Origin: Candidatus Melainabacteria bacterium
Lineage (GTDB): Bacteria > Cyanobacteriota > Vampirovibrionia > Gastranaerophilales > Gastranaerophilaceae
Reading direction: 5' to 3'
Assembly (NCBI GenBank): GCA_003258725.1
Contig: QHMG01000014.1
Location: forward strand, 1 to 40,040
Length of the DNA: 40,040 nt
Shown in pieces: positions 30,895-39,940 of this stretch. The translations under genes and the position numbers were made by a program. Numbering within the stretch: position 1 is the stretch's first letter; each line of letters starts with the position of its first letter. The notes below the pieces were generated by a model. That model worked only from the letters and a program-made list of their open reading frames with translations, had not been told where the DNA came from and did not search any database.

Positions 30895-32196
30895 CTAATC
30901 TAAAACGCCAAATTTTGCTTTTTCACGTTTAGTTTCTTCTGCAACATAAGCCTTACCGATTTCGTTTTTGCTTAAACCGAATAAAGCTGGATATTTTAAT
31001 TCGCCTGTACCAAAGATTAAGTGCATAAAGTTTTTAGTAATCGTAATTGCACTAAACATTGATACTGCAGTACCTAAAGCAAGTGTTAAAGCAAAACCCT
31101 TAACAACACTTGTACCTAAGCAATAAAGAATTACACAAGTGATAATTGTTGACATATTTGAGTCAAAAATACTTGTAAACGCTCTATCAAAACCTGCATT
31201 GATTGCAGTAAACAAAGTTCTACCCGCTCTTAATTCTTCTTTTGTTCTTTCAAAAATAAGAATGTTAGCATCAACAGCCATACCTATTGATAGGATAAAA
31301 CCAGCGATACCAGCTAATGTAAGAGTTACTGGAATTTGTTTAAATAACGCAAACAACATCAAACTGTATAGAATTAATGCAATGTCAGCGATTACACCAG
31401 GTAAGCGATAGTAGAATGCCATAAATAACATTACAAAACCTAAGCCGATTACACCTGCAATTTTAGATTTTTCAATACTGTCAGCCCCTAAAGTTGGTCC
31501 AACGGTGTTTTCTTCAATAATCTTTGCTGGAACAGGCAACGCACCTGCGTTTAATAAATCCACCATTTCTTTTGCTTCTTCTAAAGCAAAACCATTGTCG
31601 CCACCTGAAATTTGAGCTCTACCACCAATAATTGGTTCTCTAATTACAGGAGCTGAAGTTAATTCACCATTAAAGAAAATTGCCATAGGTTTGCCAACCA
31701 ATTGTTGAGTTAAATCAGCAAATTTTCTTGTACCCTTATCGTTAAATTCCAAGTCAACAACCCATTGTCCGTTTGAGCTTGTGCTTAATGATGCACGATT
31801 TAAATCGTTACCAGTTAAGCCTGTATCTACCCATTTACCAGAGTTGTCTGGAACTTCTTTTTTAAATGCTAATTCAGCAGTTTCACCCAAGAATTTTTTA
31901 GCTTGTTTTAAGTCTTTAACTGCTGGAATTTCTACTACTAATCTTTTTTCGCCTTGTCTTTGAACTACTGTTTCAGCAACACCAAGTTTATTAACACGGT
32001 TTTCAATCGCAAATTGCAAACTATCCATCATTTCAGGAGTAATTTTTGCAACAGTTGCTGAAGTTTGAGCTTCTAATACAAGTCTTGAACCACCAACTAG
32101 GTCTAAGCCTAATTTTGTTGGTTTTAAGCAAATAATAGCAATTGATACGATTGCAATCACTACGATAGCCCAAAATAATAAAATTTTATTCTTCAT
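30895..32196 (-). CDS. secD: Protein translocase subunit SecD
   Basis: A 433-residue partner of SecF. The N-terminal membrane helix (about 5-24) leads into 'GLDLVGGSRLVLEAQ', the P1 domain and the conserved 'ENTVGPTLGADSIEKS' block before membrane segments 2-6. 'GMAVDANILIFERTKEELR' is the RND-type motif with the functional Asp. The size is that of the compact bacterial form. AAGGAAAAGGAA precedes the ATG, and a TGCTAAAAT extended -10 lies at 32252-32244 on the minus strand. Confidence 0.96.
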   Translation of the reverse strand: MKNKILLFWAIVVIAIVSIAIICLKPTKLGLDLVGGSRLVLEAQTSATVAKITPEMMDSLQFAIENRVNKLGVAETVVQRQGEKRLVVEIPAVKDLKQAKKFLGETAELAFKKEVPDNSGKWVDTGLTGNDLNRASLSTSSNGQWVVDLEFNDKGTRKFADLTQQLVGKPMAIFFNGELTSAPVIREPIIGGRAQISGGDNGFALEEAKEMVDLLNAGALPVPAKIIEENTVGPTLGADSIEKSKIAGVIGLGFVMLFMAFYYRLPGVIADIALILYSLMLFALFKQIPVTLTLAGIAGFILSIGMAVDANILIFERTKEELRAGRTLFTAINAGFDRAFTSIFDSNMSTIITCVILYCLGTSVVKGFALTLALGTAVSMFSAITITKNFMHLIFGTGELKYPALFGLSKNEIGKAYVAEETKREKAKFGVLD

Positions 32197-32282
32197 TTCC
32201 TTTTCCTTATATATATTATATAAATATAAATTTGTATAACTCTATTTTAGCAAAAATATTTTTTGTAAAATAACCTAACTGT

Positions 32283-33176
32283 CTATTCTTTTTCGATTGT
32301 ATCCATTAATGCAAATAATTCAGCTTTTTGTTCATAATTTAAAATTACAAGCGGTTGTCTTACATAGTCTTTAATAATACCCATTTTTGACAAAGCAGCT
32401 TTTACAGGTACTGGATTTGGAGCCATAAATAATTTTTTAAACATTGGATATAAAATCATGTGCATATTTAATGCTGACTTAATATTACCTTCGTTAAAGT
32501 CCTCAATCATGCTCTTAATTTCTTCGCCATAAATGTGAGAAGCTACAGAAACAACACCTGTTGCACCTAGCGACAACATTGGTAAAATTAAACTGTCATC
32601 TCCACAGTAGATAGAAAAATCTTCTGGGCATAAGTCTTTCATTTCTGAAACCATATCCATGTCAGGATAGCTTTGTTTAATACCGACAATGTTATTGTAT
32701 TTTTTTGCTAAATAAGCAACAGTCTCTGGTAACATATTTACACCAGTCCTAGAAGGAATATTGTAAATAATTACAGGAATTTTAACAGCTTCTGCAATCG
32801 CAGAAAAATGAGCCTTCATACCTTCTTGCGACGGTTTATTGTAGTAAGGTACAACAGAAAGAATTGCATCTGCACCTTCTTTTTCCGCCATTTTTGCATA
32901 TTTAACAGCTTCAATTGTTGAATTTGAACCAGCACTCATAATAACCTTGCAATCATTTCTAACTGCCCTTTTTACAGTGCTTAATAGCTCAACTTCTTCT
33001 TCGTTTGTCAATGTCGGACATTCTCCAGTTGTTGCAGCAACTAACAAGGAATCCGAACCGTTATCTAATAAATATTCAGCTAACTCAGCCGCTTTATCAT
33101 AATCAACATTACCTTCTTTATTAAAAGGTGTTACCATTGCCGTTATAACTTCACCGGCATCGAAACGTGAACTCAT
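32283..33176 (-). CDS. dapA: 4-hydroxy-tetrahydrodipicolinate synthase
   Basis: A 297-residue lysine/diaminopimelate pathway enzyme that condenses pyruvate and aspartate semialdehyde. The Schiff-base Lys167 is in 'IVGIKQSYPDM'. The catalytic triad equivalents are Thr49/Thr50 ('AATTGE'), Tyr112 ('VPYYNKPSQEG') and Tyr138 ('IIYNIPSRTG', with Arg143). Length is normal. An AAGGAGGAAA ribosome site lies just before the ATG. It is divergent from lptC and upstream of secD on the same strand with no clear terminator between. Confidence 0.96.
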   Translation of the reverse strand: MSSRFDAGEVITAMVTPFNKEGNVDYDKAAELAEYLLDNGSDSLLVAATTGECPTLTNEEEVELLSTVKRAVRNDCKVIMSAGSNSTIEAVKYAKMAEKEGADAILSVVPYYNKPSQEGMKAHFSAIAEAVKIPVIIYNIPSRTGVNMLPETVAYLAKKYNNIVGIKQSYPDMDMVSEMKDLCPEDFSIYCGDDSLILPMLSLGATGVVSVASHIYGEEIKSMIEDFNEGNIKSALNMHMILYPMFKKLFMAPNPVPVKAALSKMGIIKDYVRQPLVILNYEQKAELFALMDTIEKE

Positions 33177-33286
33177 AATATTTCCTCCTTATAGTTTTAA
33201 TTATAAAACAAATTAATAAAATAAGGTTAAAATCATAAATTTCGTAATTAATTCTTAACAATACAATTCAAAACTTTAATTCATGA

Positions 33287-33292
33287 TAAAAT
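33287..33292 (+). promoter_or_regulatory. Extended -10 next to the lptC start
   Basis: TGATAAAAT places TAAAAT 7 nt before the lptC ATG at 33300, so the transcript would start on or beside the start codon. No -35 match was found. It would drive the packed run of genes through aroE. Confidence 0.45.
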
Positions 33293-33299
33293 TTATACT

Positions 33300-33935
33300 A
33301 TGAAAAGATTTTTGGTATACCTACGTAAAATGAAAAGCATGAGTGCCAAGAAAAAAGCCTATGTTGTTGGCTTTTTAATACTTGCATGCATTCTACTTTG
33401 GGCATTTTTAAGTGCAGGTTTTATGACCAATGGATTTTCACGTTCTCAAATCAAAAAAGGTGATGAACGTCAAGAAGTTGATGTTGAAAGCATGATTTTA
33501 ACTGAGACTAAAAATGATACAAAATATTGGGAAATCTATGGAGAAACAGGTTCTTACAATAGTGATGAAAAAATTGCAATGTTAAGTAATGTCATAGGCA
33601 ATTTTTACAAAGATAACGAAGTTGCAATGAGTTTTGAATCAACTCAAGGAACTTATAACGAAGAAAAAAATCAAATTATTTTATATGAAAACACTTATAT
33701 TGTTTTGAAAGACGGTACTTCACTAAAATGTGACAGACTTGTTTGGTCTGGCTCTGACAAAGACATTATTGCAGAAGGTAATGTAAAAATTAACAGAGGT
33801 TCTGAGCTTGATGCTCAAGGTGATAAAGTTATTATTAGCTCATCTTACGACCATTTCAAACTTATTGGACATACAATTTCAAAAGTATTTGACAAAAACA
33901 ATAACACTGCTAAAAAGGGGACTTTACTTCAATGA
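33300..33935 (+). CDS. lptC: LPS export protein LptC-like
   Basis: A 211-residue bitopic membrane protein with one helix at about 21-42 after a basic N-terminus, then a periplasmic OstA-like beta-jellyroll with alternating short strands ('WEIYGETGSYNSDEKIAMLSNV', broken by turns, and 'IIAEGNVKINRGSELDAQGD'). LptC hands lipopolysaccharide from LptBFG to LptA. Assignment rests on topology, domain pattern and the LptA-like neighbour; LptC is poorly conserved. There is no ribosome site; see the -10 at 33287. It overlaps the next gene by 4 nt (ATGA). Confidence 0.8.
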   Translation: MKRFLVYLRKMKSMSAKKKAYVVGFLILACILLWAFLSAGFMTNGFSRSQIKKGDERQEVDVESMILTETKNDTKYWEIYGETGSYNSDEKIAMLSNVIGNFYKDNEVAMSFESTQGTYNEEKNQIILYENTYIVLKDGTSLKCDRLVWSGSDKDIIAEGNVKINRGSELDAQGDKVIISSSYDHFKLIGHTISKVFDKNNNTAKKGTLLQ

Positions 33936-34891
33936 AGAAATATTTAATTATAGTTGCAATAGTAATATTTGGTTTAGGTGCTGCAACAATCGCATCAGAC
34001 TTGGTAATTGAGTCAAAAACTCAAAGTTTTAGCGAATCTGATAACAAAATTCACTTTGACGGAGATGTTAAAGTAAAACTTGATGACTTGCACGTAGTTG
34101 GCGATAGAGCTGATATTACAACTAAAAATAACAAACTAGATACTGCAACCTTCTATGACAAACCTTATGCATACCAAGTTCAAAACAACAAAAAACGTGA
34201 AGTAAAAGCTAACATTTTAAAATTATCATTAATCACAAAAGTTGTTAGAGCTGAAGGTGATACACAAACAACAGTTATGGACGGAAAAAATCCAATTGCA
34301 GTTATTACTGCAAACTCGCAAGAATATGACACAAAATCAAATGTCATGACTGCTATTGGGGGCGTTATTATTAAATATCAAGACATTAACACCTTTTCTG
34401 ATAAAGCTGTTATAAGGACTGATAAAAAAGGTGACTTAAAAAGAATTGATTTATACGGAAATGCTAAAGTCAACGAAAAAACCAATAAGGCTGAAGCTGA
34501 CCACTTTATTTATGATTTAGTAAATGAAGAACTAATTTCTGAAGGTCACACAATGTCTCATACTGAAATGGACGACGGTAAAACCCTTACTATTAAGGGT
34601 AATCGCCAACAATATAGCAAAAAACAAAATACCTTTAATTGTAGTGGAAACATTCAAGTATGGTTTGACGATTACTATGCAAAAGGACCTAAGATGTCTG
34701 TGTTCCCTGATAAAGCAACAAATAAATTCAACGAAATTTACTTTACAGGTCGTTCTTTTATCAATCAAGGCGAAAAAACAATCTATGCAGACAAAATTAA
34801 AATGCAGTTAAAACCAAAAGACTTCTACGCTGAAGGTAATGCAAAAACGGTAATTAAAAACATTCAATCTCAACAATTAGAGGAACAATAA
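33932..34891 (+). CDS. lptA: LptA/OstA-like periplasmic LPS transport protein
   Basis: A 319-residue protein with a signal peptide (about 1-21, 'MKKYLIIVAIVIFGLGAATIA') and two or more OstA-type repeats ('KIHFDGDVKVKLDDLHVVGDRADI', read as strands; 'VVRAEGDTQT'; 'TFNCSGNIQVWFDDYYAKGP'). LptA bridges the inner and outer membranes for LPS. It is longer than E. coli LptA (about 185 residues), nearer to multi-repeat OstA forms. The start codon overlaps the lptC stop. The TPR gene follows after 1 nt. Confidence 0.83.
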   Translation: MKKYLIIVAIVIFGLGAATIASDLVIESKTQSFSESDNKIHFDGDVKVKLDDLHVVGDRADITTKNNKLDTATFYDKPYAYQVQNNKKREVKANILKLSLITKVVRAEGDTQTTVMDGKNPIAVITANSQEYDTKSNVMTAIGGVIIKYQDINTFSDKAVIRTDKKGDLKRIDLYGNAKVNEKTNKAEADHFIYDLVNEELISEGHTMSHTEMDDGKTLTIKGNRQQYSKKQNTFNCSGNIQVWFDDYYAKGPKMSVFPDKATNKFNEIYFTGRSFINQGEKTIYADKIKMQLKPKDFYAEGNAKTVIKNIQSQQLEEQ

Positions 34892-34892
34892 C

Positions 34893-35666
34893 ATGTCAGA
34901 AATGTTAGATAAAGCACTTGAATTATTTAAAGAACGCAAATACAAAGAAGCTATTGATGCTTTTCATGTTGTTCTTGAGAATGGAGACGAAAGTGCTGAA
35001 ATTTACAATAATATCGCAGTTTCTTATTCAAATTTAGGAGATTTACCAAGTGCTGAAAAATTCTGTCATAAAGCATTAAAAATCAATCCTAACTTACCGC
35101 AATTGTACCTAAATCTATCTGATATTTATTACAGAATGAAGGAAATTGCTCTTGCGATTGATTGCTTGCAAGCTGGAGAATTGGCACTTCCTGATAACAC
35201 AGTTATTCCACATTATTTAGCACGAATGTATATGGAAGATACTCAAATTGACCTTGCAATAGATGAATTGGAAAGAATTTTAGATAAAGAACCTGAAAAC
35301 TATGATGCTTACTACGATTTAGCTAGAGCTTATTATGAAATGGGGAATTATGAAGCAGCAATTGCAAACTTTGAAAATATATTAGAATTCAAAGACCAAA
35401 ATGAACTTATTTACTTCTTTTTAGCCGAAGCCTATGAAGCAAATGATGAAATTGATAAAGCTATTTCAAATTACTTAAAAGCAACTGCTGTAAATGACAA
35501 ATTTCACCCTGCATTCAAAAAATTAGGCATGCTATTCATGGCAAGAGGCGATTTTGACGATGCGATTGAATATTTTGAAGATTATATAAACTTTGATATT
35601 CCACAAGAAGAAAAAGACAGCGTAAACAAATTAATTGCTAGAATTCAGGCGAAGAAGGGCAATTAA
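34893..35666 (+). CDS. Tetratricopeptide repeat protein
   Basis: A 257-residue soluble protein made almost wholly of about seven TPR units, for example 'AEIYNNIAVSYSNLGDLPSAEKF', 'PQLYLNLSDIYYRMKEIALAIDCL', 'YDAYYDLARAYYEMGNYEAAIANF' and 'ELIYFFLAEAYEANDEIDKAI' (each read as one repeat). It has no signal peptide. TPRs bind other proteins; the partner is unknown. The position between lptA and dprA with 1-nt and 5-nt gaps shows it belongs to this operon. Confidence 0.88.
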   Translation: MSEMLDKALELFKERKYKEAIDAFHVVLENGDESAEIYNNIAVSYSNLGDLPSAEKFCHKALKINPNLPQLYLNLSDIYYRMKEIALAIDCLQAGELALPDNTVIPHYLARMYMEDTQIDLAIDELERILDKEPENYDAYYDLARAYYEMGNYEAAIANFENILEFKDQNELIYFFLAEAYEANDEIDKAISNYLKATAVNDKFHPAFKKLGMLFMARGDFDDAIEYFEDYINFDIPQEEKDSVNKLIARIQAKKGN

Positions 35667-35671
35667 GGTTA

Positions 35672-36754
35672 ATGAAAAAGTATTGGGTAGGATTATCAAG
35701 TCTAGAAGATTTAGGTAGTAACTTTATTTTAAAGTTATATGAGCATTTTTTTGATATTGAAAAAGCATTCAATGCAGGACGTGATGAACTCCTTCAAATT
35801 GAGGGATTAAGCCTAAAAAAAATTGAAAACTTTTTAAAATTAAGAGACAAAATAAAACTTGATGCCGCACTTTCTCGGGTTGAAGAAAACAATATCCATG
35901 TTGTAACTTTCGAGGACGAAGAATACCCAAATTTATTAAAAGAAATTTCAAACCCACCAGCAGTTTTATATGTAAAAGGAAATTTGAAGCGCTGTAATTT
36001 AAACAAAACTGTTGCGGTGGTAGGCTCTAGACGTGCTAGCACAAACGGAAAAATGGCATTAGAAAAAATTATAAAAGATTTAGCTAATACTGATCTTTGC
36101 ATAGTTTCTGGGCTAGCAGCAGGAATTGATTCAACGGCTCACTATTGCGCATTACAAAACAATTTAAAGACAATTGGCGTAATAGCAAGCGGTTTTGATT
36201 TCACATATCCTGAAAGCAACCGAGAATTATACAAGATGATTTCAAATGAAGGTGGGGCTATTCTTAGCGAATATTACCCAACTTTTGAGCCATTAAAATT
36301 CAGATTTCCAGAACGTAATCGAATTGTTACGGGCATAAGCTATGGAACTCTTGTCGTTGAAGCCGCTTTAAAAAGCGGAGCTTTAATCAGTGCAAATTTA
36401 ACTTTAGAACAAGGCAGAGAACTTATGTGTGTGCCTGGATTAATTACAAATCCTAACACAGAGGGAATTTATAAATTATTAAAAAATGGCGCAACTCTTG
36501 TAACAGAAGGTGCAGACATTTTAAACGCTTTAGGTTGGGAAGTTAAACAACCTGAACAACAAAAGCTAGATTTAATTAATTTAGAAAACGAAGAAAGTAT
36601 GATATTATCTGCAATTGAAATTGAGCCTAAAAGTTTTGATTGCATACAAAATGAGACAAAACTATCAACTGACGACTTGTTGACTAACTTGACAACATTA
36701 GAGCTTAAAGGCATAATAAAACAAGTAGAAGGCGATAGATACACGAAGGTTTAA
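35672..36754 (+). CDS. dprA: DNA processing protein DprA
   Basis: A 360-residue protein that binds incoming single-stranded DNA and loads RecA during natural transformation. It has an N-terminal helix-hairpin-helix-like region ('LLQIEGLSLKKIENFLKL'), the Rossmann core with 'VAVVGSRRASTNGK', 'IVSGLAAGIDSTAH' and 'FPERNRIVTGIS', and a C-terminal winged-helix (about 300-360). Full length and intact. DprA alone does not prove competence. It lies 5 nt after the TPR gene and 5 nt before topA, the common dprA-topA pairing. Confidence 0.95.
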   Translation: MKKYWVGLSSLEDLGSNFILKLYEHFFDIEKAFNAGRDELLQIEGLSLKKIENFLKLRDKIKLDAALSRVEENNIHVVTFEDEEYPNLLKEISNPPAVLYVKGNLKRCNLNKTVAVVGSRRASTNGKMALEKIIKDLANTDLCIVSGLAAGIDSTAHYCALQNNLKTIGVIASGFDFTYPESNRELYKMISNEGGAILSEYYPTFEPLKFRFPERNRIVTGISYGTLVVEAALKSGALISANLTLEQGRELMCVPGLITNPNTEGIYKLLKNGATLVTEGADILNALGWEVKQPEQQKLDLINLENEESMILSAIEIEPKSFDCIQNETKLSTDDLLTNLTTLELKGIIKQVEGDRYTKV

Positions 36755-36759
36755 TAAAA

Positions 36760-39057
36760 ATGCCAAGAACAGCAACAAAAGAGAAAAAAGAAACAAAAGC
36801 TAAAACTTCCACTAAAAAAAGTGCAGAAAAAGAAGGTAAAGCACTTGTTATCGTGGAATCTCCCGCAAAATCTAAAACTATCAAAAAGATTTTAGGGGAT
36901 AACTACACAATTGAAGCAAGTTTTGGACATATCAGAGATTTTCCTAAAAATGTTTTAGGATTTGATGTTACCAAAAATTTTGAGCCTAGTTTTGTTGTAA
37001 TTCCAGAAAAGAAAAAAGTTGTTGATAAATTAAACGAAATTGCAAAAAAATGCGCAAAAGTTTATCTGGCTTCCGATCCTGACCGTGAAGGAGAAGCTAT
37101 CGCATGGCATGTTAGGCAAGTATTAAAAGTTGATGATGATAAAATTCAACGTATTGAATTTAACGAAATTACACCAAAAGCTGTTAAATATGCAGTTGAA
37201 CACCCTCGAGAAATAGATATAGATAGGGTTAAAGCTCAACAAACGAGACAAATTCTTGACCGTCTTGTAGGTTATAAAATCAGCCCAGTTTTATGGGAAA
37301 AATTAAGAAATAACCATCTTTCTGCAGGTCGTGTTCAATCGGTTGCGCTTCGCATGATTTGCGAAAGAGAAGACGAAATTGAATCATTCAAACCTGTTGA
37401 ATATTGGACAATCTCCGCAGAATTACAAAAAGAAGACGCAACTTTTGAAGCTGAATTACAAAAATATTTAGACAAAAAAATTGAACTTAAAAATGAAGAG
37501 GATTCAAACAAAGCTGTTGAGTACTTGAATGATAAATCAACAAAATTTATTGTTGATAAAATTTCTAAACGTGAAACAACAAGAAAGCCTTCACCACCAT
37601 TTATAACTTCAACACTTCAACGAGAAGCATCTTCAAAATTAGGCTACGGTGTTGCAAAAACAATGCAAATAGCTCAAAAACTTTATGAAGGTATTGAACT
37701 AGGCTCTGACGGTGCAGTCGGTTTAATTACATATATGAGAACCGATTCCGTTCGTATTTCTGACGATGCTCAAGTTGCGGCAAAAGAATTTATCGTAGAA
37801 AATTATGGTGAAAAGTATTATCCAGAAACACCTAACGACTATGTAAAAGCAGGTAAAAAGAATGTACAAGACGCCCACGAAGCGATTAGACCTTCTTATC
37901 CAAGCCGTACACCTCAAAGTATAAAATCTTACTTAACATCTGAACAATATCGTTTGTACAAGCTAATTTGGGATAGATTTATGTCTTCTCAAATGCAAAA
38001 CGCTTCAATTGCAAACACATCAATTGATATTAAAGCTGGTGATTATACATTTAAAGCAGGTACAAGCTCAATTATCTTTGATGGTTTCTTAAAACTTTAT
38101 TCTGAAGAAGACGATGACGCAAAAAAATCAATACCAGAAATGAAAAAAGGTGATGTGTTAAAACGAAATAAAATAAATCCAAAACAACATTTTACACAAC
38201 CTCCACCAAGATACAGCGAAGCCTCTTTAGTAAAAGCCCTTGAAGAACACGGAATTGGTCGTCCTTCAACTTATGCACCAATTATTACTAAAATTCAAAC
38301 AAAAGGCTATGTAGAAAAAATTGAAAAAGCTCTTGCTCCGACACTTTTAGGACGCACAGTTTCAAAACAACTTGTTGAACACTTTAAAGAGGTTATGGAC
38401 TATGATTTCACTGCTGGCATGGAAAACCAACTTGACGAAATTGCAGATAAAAAAGCGAAAAGCGAAAAAGTCCTAAAAGATTTTTATGATCCATTCGTAA
38501 AAATTGTTGCAGCTGCAAAACAAAACATGGAACGTATTAATATTGAAAGCGACATCAAATGTCCAAATTGCGGAAAGCCAATGGTTGTAAGAACAAGCCG
38601 TTTTGGCTCTCAATTCTTAGGTTGCTCGGGTTATCCAGAATGTAAGACAATGATGCCACTAAACGCAACTCAAGAAAGCGCTCAACAAGAACCAGAAGTT
38701 TGCGAAGAAAAATGCGAAAAATGCGGTTCTGATATGATATTCAAAGTTGGACCTTACGGCAAATATATGGAATGTACAAATGCTGATTGCAAAAACAGGA
38801 AACGTGTAGTCATTTCAACAGGCGTAAAATGTCCAAAATGTGGTGGTGAAATCGTTCAAAGAAAATCAAAATATGGAAAAATTTTCTACGGTTGCAACAA
38901 GTATCCTGATTGCGATTTTGTGTTATGGAATGAACCAACTGGTGACGTTTGCCCAGATTGCGGATCTTTATTAGTTAAAAAAGTATTGAAAAAAGGTACA
39001 TTCATCGAATGTTCATCTAAAACATGCAAATATTCAAAGGAGCTTGAAAATGTATAA
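36760..39057 (+). CDS. topA: DNA topoisomerase I, with four C-terminal zinc fingers
   Basis: A 765-residue type IA topoisomerase that relaxes negative supercoils. After a Lys-rich start, the TOPRIM domain begins 'ALVIVESPAKSKTIKK' (Glu33) with 'SDPDREGEAIAWH'. The catalytic Tyr is in 'ITYMRTDSVRIS' (near 324). 'GRPSTYAPI' and 'FTAGMENQLDEIA' follow. The C-terminus has four Cys4 fingers (about 600-762), each CPxCG...C-x4/5-C. It overlaps aroE by 8 nt. All key residues are present. Confidence 0.97.
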   Translation: MPRTATKEKKETKAKTSTKKSAEKEGKALVIVESPAKSKTIKKILGDNYTIEASFGHIRDFPKNVLGFDVTKNFEPSFVVIPEKKKVVDKLNEIAKKCAKVYLASDPDREGEAIAWHVRQVLKVDDDKIQRIEFNEITPKAVKYAVEHPREIDIDRVKAQQTRQILDRLVGYKISPVLWEKLRNNHLSAGRVQSVALRMICEREDEIESFKPVEYWTISAELQKEDATFEAELQKYLDKKIELKNEEDSNKAVEYLNDKSTKFIVDKISKRETTRKPSPPFITSTLQREASSKLGYGVAKTMQIAQKLYEGIELGSDGAVGLITYMRTDSVRISDDAQVAAKEFIVENYGEKYYPETPNDYVKAGKKNVQDAHEAIRPSYPSRTPQSIKSYLTSEQYRLYKLIWDRFMSSQMQNASIANTSIDIKAGDYTFKAGTSSIIFDGFLKLYSEEDDDAKKSIPEMKKGDVLKRNKINPKQHFTQPPPRYSEASLVKALEEHGIGRPSTYAPIITKIQTKGYVEKIEKALAPTLLGRTVSKQLVEHFKEVMDYDFTAGMENQLDEIADKKAKSEKVLKDFYDPFVKIVAAAKQNMERINIESDIKCPNCGKPMVVRTSRFGSQFLGCSGYPECKTMMPLNATQESAQQEPEVCEEKCEKCGSDMIFKVGPYGKYMECTNADCKNRKRVVISTGVKCPKCGGEIVQRKSKYGKIFYGCNKYPDCDFVLWNEPTGDVCPDCGSLLVKKVLKKGTFIECSSKTCKYSKELENV

Positions 39058-39892
39058 ATTAGGCTTAATTGGTTATCCTTTAGGACACTCAATGTCTGCG
39101 GTTATTCAACAAGCAGGTTTTAAAAGCATAGGAGAAACTGGTTCTTATGATATTTTAGAAACTCCCCCTAATGAATTAATTGATAGAGTTAAGTTTCTAA
39201 AAGTTAATAATTATGACGGGTTTAACGTAACAATACCTTTAAAGGTGCCAATTTCTCTATTCTTAGATGAAATTGATGAAACAGCAAACATTGCAGGCTG
39301 TGCAAACACTGTAAAAATAATGCCAGACAAAAGTTTTAAAGGATATAACACTGATATTTATGGTTTTAGAGCTGCAATTCCAAACTCATCAAGGCTAGTT
39401 GGTAAAACTGCGGGTATTATCGGTACAGGAGGAGCTTCTAGAGCCGCAACGGTTGGACTTATACAAGCTGGCATAAAAGTTGTTAATTACTATTCAAGAA
39501 ATATTATTAATTCTTCAGCAATGATTAACTCAATGAGAAACTCATTTCCTGAAATTACATTTAATAACTACCAATTACAAAATATTAGGAATTTATCAGA
39601 TATATCTATCCTTGTAAACTGTACGCCAGTTGGCATGCGTGGAAACTCAATGGATATGATGCCAATTACAAGATTGTCACTTGAAGAACTACCTAAAGAT
39701 GCCCTTGTATATGATGTAATCTATAATCCAATGAAAACATTACTATTAAAAGAAGCTGAAAGCTTAGGTTTAGAAACCGTATCGGGCTTAGACATGTTAA
39801 TTTATCAAGGAGCAAAAGCTCTTGAAATTTGGACAGGAAAAATGCCTGACGTGCAAACAATGAAAATTGCAGCATTGGAAGAATTATACTAG
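39050..39892 (+). CDS. aroE: Shikimate dehydrogenase
   Basis: A 280-residue NADP-dependent enzyme of aromatic amino acid synthesis. The substrate site has 'GYPLGHSMS' (8-16), Lys65 in 'GFNVTIPLK' and Asp102 in 'YNTDIYGF'. The nucleotide-binding motif is 'GIIGTGGASRAA' (122-133). 'GLDMLIYQGAKALEIWTG' is typical near the end. The start is the ATG at 39050, with AAAGGAG (39036-39042) 7 nt upstream, inside the end of topA. A TTG at 39044 is less likely. It is the last gene of the lptC-to-aroE run and ends at a terminator. Confidence 0.95.
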   Translation: MYKLGLIGYPLGHSMSAVIQQAGFKSIGETGSYDILETPPNELIDRVKFLKVNNYDGFNVTIPLKVPISLFLDEIDETANIAGCANTVKIMPDKSFKGYNTDIYGFRAAIPNSSRLVGKTAGIIGTGGASRAATVGLIQAGIKVVNYYSRNIINSSAMINSMRNSFPEITFNNYQLQNIRNLSDISILVNCTPVGMRGNSMDMMPITRLSLEELPKDALVYDVIYNPMKTLLLKEAESLGLETVSGLDMLIYQGAKALEIWTGKMPDVQTMKIAALEELY

Positions 39893-39919
39893 AATACAAA
39901 ACGAAGTTTTGTCAAAAAA

Positions 39920-39940
39920 AAGCCACCTTGCTGGTGGCTT
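39920..39940 (+). terminator. aroE terminator
   Basis: AAGCCACC (39920-39927) pairs with GGTGGCTT (39933-39940), loop TTGCT, within an A-run and followed by AGAAATTTT. It lies 27 nt past the aroE stop. The remaining 100 nt of the window contain no feature I can support. Confidence 0.78.

Noticed and set aside
33808..34011. Plus-strand frame across the lptC-lptA junction
   Set aside because: It overlaps both genes in another frame and shows no family features.
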